Below are positions 6,857 to 11,834 of a stretch of 11,834 bases of DNA, piece by piece (within the stretch, counting starts at the first letter, position 1; each line of letters opens with the position of its first letter). Position numbers and translations under genes: made by a program. The stretch covers positions 1 to 11,834 of the forward strand of contig JALOTM010000005.1 in assembly GCA_025457905.1 (NCBI GenBank). The letters run 5' to 3'. This DNA comes from Methanomassiliicoccales archaeon (GTDB lineage: Archaea; Thermoplasmatota; Thermoplasmata; Methanomassiliicoccales; UBA472). Under the pieces are notes generated by a model. That model was not told where the DNA came from and did not search any database. It saw nothing but the letters and a program-made list of their open reading frames with translations.

Positions 6857-6889
6857 AGGGGCGTCACCTGCGGAACGGAGCAGGCCCCT
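6857..6889. repeat. Two-part inverted repeat between divergent promoters
   Basis: AGGGG (6857-6861) pairs with CCCCT (6885-6889). Inside it CCTGC (6867-6871) pairs with GCAGG (6880-6884) around an 8-base centre, with a 5-base interruption on one side. It sits 10 bp before the polX TATA box and about 47 bp behind that of the GDH-like gene, a position suited to an operator for either promoter. With GC-rich DNA a chance origin is possible. Confidence 0.3.
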
Positions 6890-6898
6890 TTCCCAGGG

Positions 6899-6905
6899 TT
6901 TATTA
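6899..6905 (+). promoter_or_regulatory. TATA box of polX
   Basis: TTTATTA, centred about 32 bp before the ATG at 6934, predicts a very short or absent 5' leader. The sequence just before the ATG (CAGGGGAT) offers only a weak ribosome-binding site, consistent with near-leaderless initiation. Confidence 0.5.
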
Positions 6906-6933
6906 GGCTGCGCACGTCAATTGCACAGGGGAT

Positions 6934-8646
6934 ATGCGCAACTCGGAAGTCGCCTCCGCGCTCTACGAGGTGGCGGACCTGCTCGAGCTCAAGGGCGTGG
7001 CCTTCAAGCCCAATGCCTACCGCAAGGCGGCGCGCAGCATCGAGGAGATGAAGCTCGAGCTTAGCGATTTCCGCAAGACCTCCAACCTCAGGGACATCCC
7101 CGGTGTGGGGGAGGCCATCGCCAAGAAGGTTGAGGAGCTCCTGGACACCGGCAGGCTCCGTTACCTGGACGAGCTCAAGGAGGAGCTCCCCGCCGGCCTG
7201 CTGCAGCTTATGGACGTGCCGGACATCGGCCCCAAGACGGCCATGCACCTGTACAAGGAGCTGAGGGTCACCAACCTGGACGAGCTCCGGGCGGCCGCGG
7301 CGTCGCACCAGATCCGCGACCTGAAGGGCTTCGGCCCCAAATCCGAGGAGCGCATACTGCAGGGCATCGCCCTCCTGGAGAGGAGGAGCGGCCGCATGCT
7401 GCTGGGCCAGGCCTATCCCATCGCCGAGGCCATCAGGGCCTACCTGGCGGGCAGGGCCGCCCTCGAGCTGATCAGCGTCGGGGGCTCCCTCCGCCGCATG
7501 AAGGAGACCATCGGCGACATCGACCTGCTGGCCGGGAGCGACGACCCGGGCGCGGTGATGGACGTGTTCGCCTCTTACCCGAGGGCGGAGGAGCTGCTGG
7601 AGCGCGGCCCCACCAAGGCGGTGCTGCGCCTCAAGGACGGAACGCAGGTGGACCTGCGCGTGGTCGCCGTCAAGCAGTACGGGGCCGCCCTGCAGTACTT
7701 CACTGGCAACAAGGAGCATAACGTCGTCCTCCGGTCCATGGCCAGCGAGAGGGGGATGAAGCTGAACGAGTACGGCCTCTTCAAGAAGGACACCGGGGAG
7801 GTGGTGGCCAGCGAGCGGGAGGAGGACATCTACGAGGCCTTGGGGCTAAGGATCATGCCGCCGGAGATGCGGGAGAACCGCGGGGAGATAGAGGCGTCGA
7901 GGCGCGGCAAGCTCCCCAGGCTGGTGGAGATGGCGGACATCAGGGGGGACTTCCACGCACATACCCTGGCCAGCGACGGCTCGGCCACCATCGAGGAGAT
8001 GGCCTATGCGGCCAAGGGCAAGGGGTACGAGTACCTGGGCATCACCGATCACTCGCAGTCGCTGAAGGTGGCCAACGGGTTGACCGTGGACCGCCTCCGG
8101 GGCAACATGGACATCGCGAGGCATATCAGCGAGAGGGTGGAGGGGGTGCAGGTGCTGATCGGCGCGGAGGTCGAGGTCCTCGGGGACGGGAAGCTCGACT
8201 ACCCCGATGATGTGCTCGAGGAGCTCGATTACGTGATTGGCGCGGTCCATACCAAGTTCTCCATGGGCGAGAGGGAGATGACGGAGAGGCTGCTCACGGC
8301 CCTCTCCAACGAGCGCCTGACCATACTGGCCCACCCGACCGGAAGGGTCCTGGAGCAGCGGGAGCCGTACGCCTTCGACATGGACAGAGTCATGCGGGCG
8401 GCCAAGGACAACGAGGTCTGCTTGGAGCTGAACGCCTTCCCCGAGAGACTGGACCTGAGCGATGTCAACTGCAGGCGGGCCAAGGAGGGCGGGGTGCGCG
8501 TGGCCATTGGGACCGACTCCCATTCCGTGGCGCAGCTGGACTACATGTTGTACGGCGTGGCCACGGCGCGCCGCGGATGGCTGGAGAAGAGGGACGTGCT
8601 CAATTGCCTGCCCCTGCCCGACCTCGTCGATTTCCTGAGCAGATGA
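6934..8646 (+). CDS. polX: Family X DNA polymerase with C-terminal PHP domain (PolX)
   Basis: This 570-residue PolX has full length for the bacterial/archaeal type, a gap-filling repair polymerase joined to a PHP phosphoesterase domain that can act as a 3'-5' exonuclease or end-processing nuclease. The N-terminal helix-hairpin-helix region carries DIPGVGE (54-60), DVPDIGPK (94-101) and LKGFGPK (130-136). The nucleotidyltransferase palm has GGS (183-185), the metal pair D195/D197 in GDIDLL and the third aspartate D240 in GTQVDLRVV. The PHP domain has HAH (341-343), TDH (371-373), E412, H439, H467 and the final pair D528/H530 in GTDSH. Both active sites therefore look complete. The start is supported by the TATA box about 30 bp upstream. 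It is divergent from the GDH-like gene and followed after 57 bp by the AMP-pathway operon, which appears to have its own promoter. Confidence 0.95.
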   Translation: MRNSEVASALYEVADLLELKGVAFKPNAYRKAARSIEEMKLELSDFRKTSNLRDIPGVGEAIAKKVEELLDTGRLRYLDELKEELPAGLLQLMDVPDIGPKTAMHLYKELRVTNLDELRAAAASHQIRDLKGFGPKSEERILQGIALLERRSGRMLLGQAYPIAEAIRAYLAGRAALELISVGGSLRRMKETIGDIDLLAGSDDPGAVMDVFASYPRAEELLERGPTKAVLRLKDGTQVDLRVVAVKQYGAALQYFTGNKEHNVVLRSMASERGMKLNEYGLFKKDTGEVVASEREEDIYEALGLRIMPPEMRENRGEIEASRRGKLPRLVEMADIRGDFHAHTLASDGSATIEEMAYAAKGKGYEYLGITDHSQSLKVANGLTVDRLRGNMDIARHISERVEGVQVLIGAEVEVLGDGKLDYPDDVLEELDYVIGAVHTKFSMGEREMTERLLTALSNERLTILAHPTGRVLEQREPYAFDMDRVMRAAKDNEVCLELNAFPERLDLSDVNCRRAKEGGVRVAIGTDSHSVAQLDYMLYGVATARRGWLEKRDVLNCLPLPDLVDFLSR

Positions 8647-8662
8647 CGGCCTCCAGCCAACG

Positions 8663-8668
8663 TTTATC
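8663..8668 (+). promoter_or_regulatory. TATA box of the AMP-pathway operon
   Basis: TTTATC in the 57-bp gap after polX predicts transcription starting near 8690-8693, just at or before an ATG at 8693 and about 12 nt before the TTG start of the isomerase gene. It would let the three-gene operon be transcribed independently of polX. Confidence 0.45.
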
Positions 8669-8692
8669 TGGGGCTAGCTGTAATACGCTACG

Positions 8693-8707
8693 ATGGTGCG
8701 AAATTGA
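8693..8707 (+). other. Four-codon ATG mini-ORF overlapping the isomerase start
   Basis: ATG GTG CGA AAT TGA reads Met-Val-Arg-Asn-stop. Its TGA overlaps the TTG start of the isomerase gene (shared TTGA). It begins where transcription is predicted to start, so it could be translated as a leaderless leader peptide coupled to the isomerase. It may also be chance, or a mark of a one-base sequence error that hides an ATG start. Confidence 0.25.
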
Positions 8708-9639
8708 GCCTGAGGGACATCGCTGACGGCATAAGGAGCATGGAGATCCGTGGCGCGGCGGAGATCGCCCGCAGGGCCGCGGAGGCCCTGAGGCAGGAGG
8801 CCATGGACTACAAGGGCGACAGGCCTGGCGAGCTCTGGGACGTCCTCCAGAGAGGCAAGGAGGAACTGCTGGCCTCCCGGCCCACGGCGGTCTCGTTATG
8901 GAACGGTGTGCAATCGGTCTTCAAGGGGACCTCCGCCCAGATGGCATCGGAGGAGCTCAGGGTGATGGTGATGGACAACGCCGATGCCTTCATCTCGCGC
9001 TCCAGGCAGGCGGTGGAGATTATCGGGAAGGTGGGCTCGAAGCGCATCAGGGACGGCGACAGGGTGCTCACGCACTGCAACTCCAAGGCGGCGCTGAGCG
9101 TCATCATCCAAGCGTTCAAGGACGGGAAGAGGGTAGAGGCCTATGCCACCGAGTCCAGGCCTTGGCGGCAGGGGCTGCTGACGGTCCGCGACCTGAGCGC
9201 TGCCGGCCTGAGGCCCACGATGGTCGTGGATTCCGCGGCCCGATGGCTGATGAAGGACATCGACGTGGTGGTCGTGGGGGCGGACACCATCTGCTCCAAC
9301 GGAGCGGTCATCAACAAGATAGGCACCTCCCAGATCGCCTTGGCGGCGCACGAGGCCCGCGTCCCCTTCCTGGTGGCGGCGGAGACCTTCAAGTTCTCCC
9401 CCAAGACCATGTACGGCGAGCTGGTTGAGATAGAGGAGCGCGATTCGTCGGAGGTCGTGAGGAAGGGGGAGGTGCCCGAGGGCACCAGGATCCTCAACCC
9501 CGTCTTCGACGCCACCCCGCCGGAGTACATCGACGCCATCATCACTGAGGTGGGCGTCGTACCGCCCTCGGCGGCGTACGAGATCATCGTGAAGGAGCTG
9601 GGCCACGAGTTCATTTTCGACAGGAATGAAAAATGGTGA
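8704..9639 (+). CDS. Ribose-1,5-bisphosphate isomerase
   Basis: This 311-residue member of the eIF2B/MtnA-like family converts ribose 1,5-bisphosphate to ribulose 1,5-bisphosphate, the second step of the archaeal AMP pathway. Markers that agree with the Thermococcus enzyme are MEIRGAAEIARRAAEAL (13-29), RPTAVSLWN, THCNSKAA with the catalytic-type cysteine C125, TESRPWRQG, GADT with the catalytic-type aspartate D194, NGAVINKIGT, and the C-terminal TPPEYIDAIITEVG. These features and the neighbours RuBisCO and AMP phosphorylase separate it from methylthioribose-1-phosphate isomerase and true eIF2B subunits. The start is a TTG with no clear Shine-Dalgarno. It is chosen because family members begin about 10-15 residues before MEIRG; the only ATG upstream is out of frame, and the next in-frame ATG (8740) would remove conserved sequence. 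The stop lies 4 nt before the RuBisCO start. Confidence 0.92.
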   Translation: MSLRDIADGIRSMEIRGAAEIARRAAEALRQEAMDYKGDRPGELWDVLQRGKEELLASRPTAVSLWNGVQSVFKGTSAQMASEELRVMVMDNADAFISRSRQAVEIIGKVGSKRIRDGDRVLTHCNSKAALSVIIQAFKDGKRVEAYATESRPWRQGLLTVRDLSAAGLRPTMVVDSAARWLMKDIDVVVVGADTICSNGAVINKIGTSQIALAAHEARVPFLVAAETFKFSPKTMYGELVEIEERDSSEVVRKGEVPEGTRILNPVFDATPPEYIDAIITEVGVVPPSAAYEIIVKELGHEFIFDRNEKW

Positions 9640-9643
9640 GAGC

Positions 9644-10888
9644 ATGGAATACTCCGAGAAGTACTTGCATCTAGGCGAGAAGGTCGACCTCGACGCCAAT
9701 GTGGTCTGCGTCTATCGGGTGAAGACCGACCTGCCCATGAAGACGGCCGCCGCGGCCATAGCCACGGAGCAGTCCACGGGGACATGGACGGACGTGAGCA
9801 CGCTGGACGAGAAGATCTTCGAGGCCTACAGCGGGAAGGTGGTCGACATAAAGAAGGACACGTGCACCATCGCCTTCCCGGCGGAGGACTTCTCCCTGGA
9901 CATCGGGGGGGTGCCGCAGATCATGAGCGTGATATGCGGGAACCTCTTCGGGCTGGACGCGCTGCAGGGCGTGCGCCTGGAGGACTGCATCTTCCCCCGG
10001 TCCATGATCAAGGAGTTCAAGGGGCCCAAGTTCGGCATCGCCGGGATGAGGAAGATGCTGAAGCGGCCGGAGAAGCCCCTGGTGGGCACCATCGTCAAGC
10101 CCAAGATCGGGCTGCCCCCGCAGGGCTACCACGACTACATCTACCAGGCGGGGCTGGGCGGGCTGACCAACGGCAAGGACGACGAGACGCTCAGCAACCA
10201 GCGCTTCTGCCCCCTGGAGGACAGGGTGGTGGCCATCGCCGAGGCCATCGACCAGGTCAAGCAGGAGACCGGGCACCGGATGATGCACGCCATCAACGTG
10301 ACCACGCGCGGCGACAAGGTCCTGGAGGTGGCGGAGAGGGCGCAGGAGCTGGGCGCTACCGAGCTGATGGTGGACGTGCTCACCGCGGGGTTCGCGGCCG
10401 TGCAGGTCCTGGCGGAGGACCCGTCCATAAAGCTGCCCATCCATGTGCATCGAACCTTCCATGCGGCTTTCACGCGCGACCCCTACCACGGGGTGGCGTG
10501 GAGCGTTTTCACCAAGCTCACCAGGATGTGCGGCGGGGACGCGGTGCACATCGGCACGTTCGGGGTCGGCAAGATGCATGGCGATGCCAAGGAGGACCTG
10601 GCATCGCAGCTGGCCTGCACCGAGCGGATGGGCGCGCTCAAGCCAGTGATGAGCGTGTGCTCGGGCGGCGTCCATCCCGGGCTGGTGGGGAAGCTGGTCG
10701 AGATCGGCGGGAACGACATTCAGATCCAGGCGGGAGGGGGGGTGTCCGGCCATCCCAAGGGCGTCCGCGGGGGGGCCGCGGCCCTGGCGCAGGCCGTTGA
10801 CGCCGCGGCGGCCGGGATACCGGCCAAGAAGTACGCGAGGGACCACGAGGAGCTGCGCCTGGCATTGGAGAAGTGGGGATCGAGATGA
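9644..10888 (+). CDS. rbcL: Form III-type ribulose-1,5-bisphosphate carboxylase (RuBisCO)
   Basis: This 414-residue archaeal RuBisCO should carboxylate the ribulose 1,5-bisphosphate made by the preceding isomerase, giving two 3-phosphoglycerates. Catalytic residues are in place (spinach equivalents in brackets): E42 [E60] in TEQSTGTW, N100 [N123], K152 and K154 [K175/K177] in VKPKIG, carbamylated K178 with D180 and E181 [K201/D203/E204] in GKDDE, H269 and R270 [H294/R295], H302 [H327], loop 6 K310 [K334], S340-G-G [S379], and AGGGV. Unusual points: GGLTNG in place of GGLD-hydrophobic-T/V before K178, GKMHG in place of GKxEG, and only 30 residues from K310 to S340, about 15 fewer than in the typical enzyme. 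The N- and C-termini look closest to methanogen form III. The ATG at 9644 is preferred over 9626 because GGTGAG lies just before it. Its stop overlaps the next start (ATGA). Confidence 0.93.
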   Translation: MEYSEKYLHLGEKVDLDANVVCVYRVKTDLPMKTAAAAIATEQSTGTWTDVSTLDEKIFEAYSGKVVDIKKDTCTIAFPAEDFSLDIGGVPQIMSVICGNLFGLDALQGVRLEDCIFPRSMIKEFKGPKFGIAGMRKMLKRPEKPLVGTIVKPKIGLPPQGYHDYIYQAGLGGLTNGKDDETLSNQRFCPLEDRVVAIAEAIDQVKQETGHRMMHAINVTTRGDKVLEVAERAQELGATELMVDVLTAGFAAVQVLAEDPSIKLPIHVHRTFHAAFTRDPYHGVAWSVFTKLTRMCGGDAVHIGTFGVGKMHGDAKEDLASQLACTERMGALKPVMSVCSGGVHPGLVGKLVEIGGNDIQIQAGGGVSGHPKGVRGGAAALAQAVDAAAAGIPAKKYARDHEELRLALEKWGSR

Positions 10889-11834
10889 GGCTCAAGGCGA
10901 AGTACATCGACATGGACACGGGCGAGCTTACGGCGCTGCTGCACGCCATCGACGCCCTGGAGCTCGGCGTGAGGGAGCAGGACCGCATCAAGCTCAGGCA
11001 CGAGAACGAGACCGTGACCGCGCTGGTGCACATCACGGAGAGGTACCTCAAGACCGGCGAGGTGGGCCTCCTGGGCAAGGCCTTCCAGTACATCGGCCCG
11101 GAGGTAGGGGAGGTCCTGGAGGTTACCGCCACGGGCAAGCCGGAGTCCGTGGAGTACATCCGCAAGAAGATGGACGGTCAGGAGCTGAGCACCGCGGAGA
11201 TCCGGACACTGGTGCAGGACATCAGCTCCCATAACCTATCCCAGGTCGAGCTTTCGGCCTACGTTACATCGTTGCACATCAATGGCATGAACATACGCGA
11301 GACCGTGGACCTCACCGAGGCCATGGTGGAGACCGGGGAGACCATCGAGTTCGACCGCGGGCCGGTGTTCGACTTCCACTCCGTGGGCGGGGTGCCAGGC
11401 AACAAGGTCACCCTCCTGGTCGTGCCCATCGTGGCCGCGGCCGGCCTGCTCATACCCAAGACCTCGTCGCGGGCCATCAGCTCGGCGGCCGGCACGGCGG
11501 ACATCGTGGAGGTGTTCGCCAACGTCAACTTCGACGCCAGGAAGCTCAAGAGCATCTCGGAGTCCGTGGGAGGGATCATGGCCTGGGGGGGCGGCCTCAA
11601 CCTGGCCCCGGCGGACGACATAATCATCCGCGTGGAGTATCCGTTGGGAATCGACCCTCACGCCCAGCTGCTGGCAAGCGTCCTGTCCAAGAAGAAGGCG
11701 GTGGGGGCGGACAACCTCCTGGTCGACATCCCCATGGGCATGGGCACCAAGGTCCCCACCATGGACATGGCCAAGAAGTACGCGCATGACTTCATCGAGC
11801 TCGGTGACAAGCTGGGCATGAGGGTGGAGTGCGC
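10885..11834 (+). CDS. deoA: AMP phosphorylase, N-terminal part (3' end outside window)
   Basis: The first 316 residues of an archaeal AMP phosphorylase (full length about 500) are present. The enzyme splits AMP and other nucleoside 5'-monophosphates with phosphate into base and ribose 1,5-bisphosphate, feeding the two upstream enzymes. The N-terminal cradle-like domain (about 1-85) is followed by the thymidine-phosphorylase fold. That fold starts SVEYIRKKMDG and carries HSVGGVPGNKVTLLVVPIVAAAGL (about 165-188), the family signature TSSRAISSAAGTADIVE (193-209), WGGGLNLAPADD and SKKKAVGADN. The extra N-terminal domain and VPGNK distinguish it from bacterial pyrimidine phosphorylases. The lysine I expect in the DKHS phosphate loop is phenylalanine here (DFHS, F164). 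The ATG overlaps the RuBisCO TGA by four bases and has TGGGGAT upstream, which indicates translational coupling. Confidence 0.93.
   Translation, partial: MRLKAKYIDMDTGELTALLHAIDALELGVREQDRIKLRHENETVTALVHITERYLKTGEVGLLGKAFQYIGPEVGEVLEVTATGKPESVEYIRKKMDGQELSTAEIRTLVQDISSHNLSQVELSAYVTSLHINGMNIRETVDLTEAMVETGETIEFDRGPVFDFHSVGGVPGNKVTLLVVPIVAAAGLLIPKTSSRAISSAAGTADIVEVFANVNFDARKLKSISESVGGIMAWGGGLNLAPADDIIIRVEYPLGIDPHAQLLASVLSKKKAVGADNLLVDIPMGMGTKVPTMDMAKKYAHDFIELGDKLGMRVEC

Noticed and set aside
6769..7719. Long N-terminal extension of the GDH-like frame on the minus strand
   Set aside because: It runs through the divergent promoter region and antisense to polX. The family N-terminus and a TATA-like element both support the ATG at 6768.
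9671..10846. A 391-codon open frame antisense to RuBisCO
   Set aside because: It lies wholly opposite a clear RuBisCO gene with complete catalytic motifs, and its translation has the same biased composition as other antisense shadows.
1..11834. CRISPR arrays, tRNA or rRNA genes, insertion sequences, att sites
   Set aside because: No spaced direct repeats, cloverleaf-like segments, rRNA-like stretches, transposase motifs or terminal repeats were seen by eye on either strand; nearly all bases are in coding sequence.

Overview
The window is GC-rich, gene-dense archaeal DNA, most likely from a Thermoplasmatota/Methanomassiliicoccales-like euryarchaeote. The archaeal assignment rests on an archaeal geranylgeranyl reductase, the wyosine enzyme Taw2, an Alba chromatin protein, DUF835 and DUF166 proteins, a bacterial/archaeal-type PolX, and the AMP phosphorylase/ribose-1,5-bisphosphate isomerase/form III RuBisCO set. 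Promoters with TATA boxes about 25-30 nt before short or absent leaders fit this. The order-level placement is an impression from gene content and GC, not a computed result.

Layout. Bases 1-1572 (+): the 3' end of a geranylgeranyl reductase gene, then taw2. Bases 1573-3099 (-): an unrecognised cysteine-rich protein whose stop codon abuts that of taw2. Bases 3203-3949 (+): a DUF835 protein, divergent from the cysteine-rich gene across a roughly 100-bp two-promoter region. Bases 4004-6768 (-): alba with its own strong TATA box, preceded by a probable two-gene unit of a glutamate-dehydrogenase-like gene followed by a DUF166 gene. Bases 6934-8646 (+): polX, divergent from the GDH-like gene across a 165-bp region holding two TATA boxes and a two-part inverted repeat. 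Bases 8704-11834 (+): a tight operon of ribose-1,5-bisphosphate isomerase, form III RuBisCO and AMP phosphorylase, the last cut by the window end.

How the genes work together. The last three genes encode every step of the archaeal AMP (pentose bisphosphate) pathway. AMP plus phosphate gives ribose 1,5-bisphosphate, which is isomerised to ribulose 1,5-bisphosphate, then carboxylated to two 3-phosphoglycerates. They are joined by near-zero or overlapping junctions. The other genes serve general functions: membrane lipid saturation, tRNA-Phe modification, chromatin, base-excision-type DNA repair and amino-acid metabolism.

Points most worth a second look: (1) the GDH-like protein has tyrosine where the GLFV dehydrogenase active-site lysine should be, and also lacks the usual ATGRG motif, so it may be a non-catalytic or re-purposed paralogue. 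(2) The RuBisCO keeps its catalytic residues but has an altered segment before the carbamylated lysine and is about 15 residues shorter between loop 6 and the SGG motif. (3) The isomerase starts at TTG, overlapped by a four-codon ATG mini-ORF. (4) The 508-residue cysteine-rich protein has no function I can recognise. (5) The DUF166 protein has an unassigned N-terminal domain and an ambiguous start.
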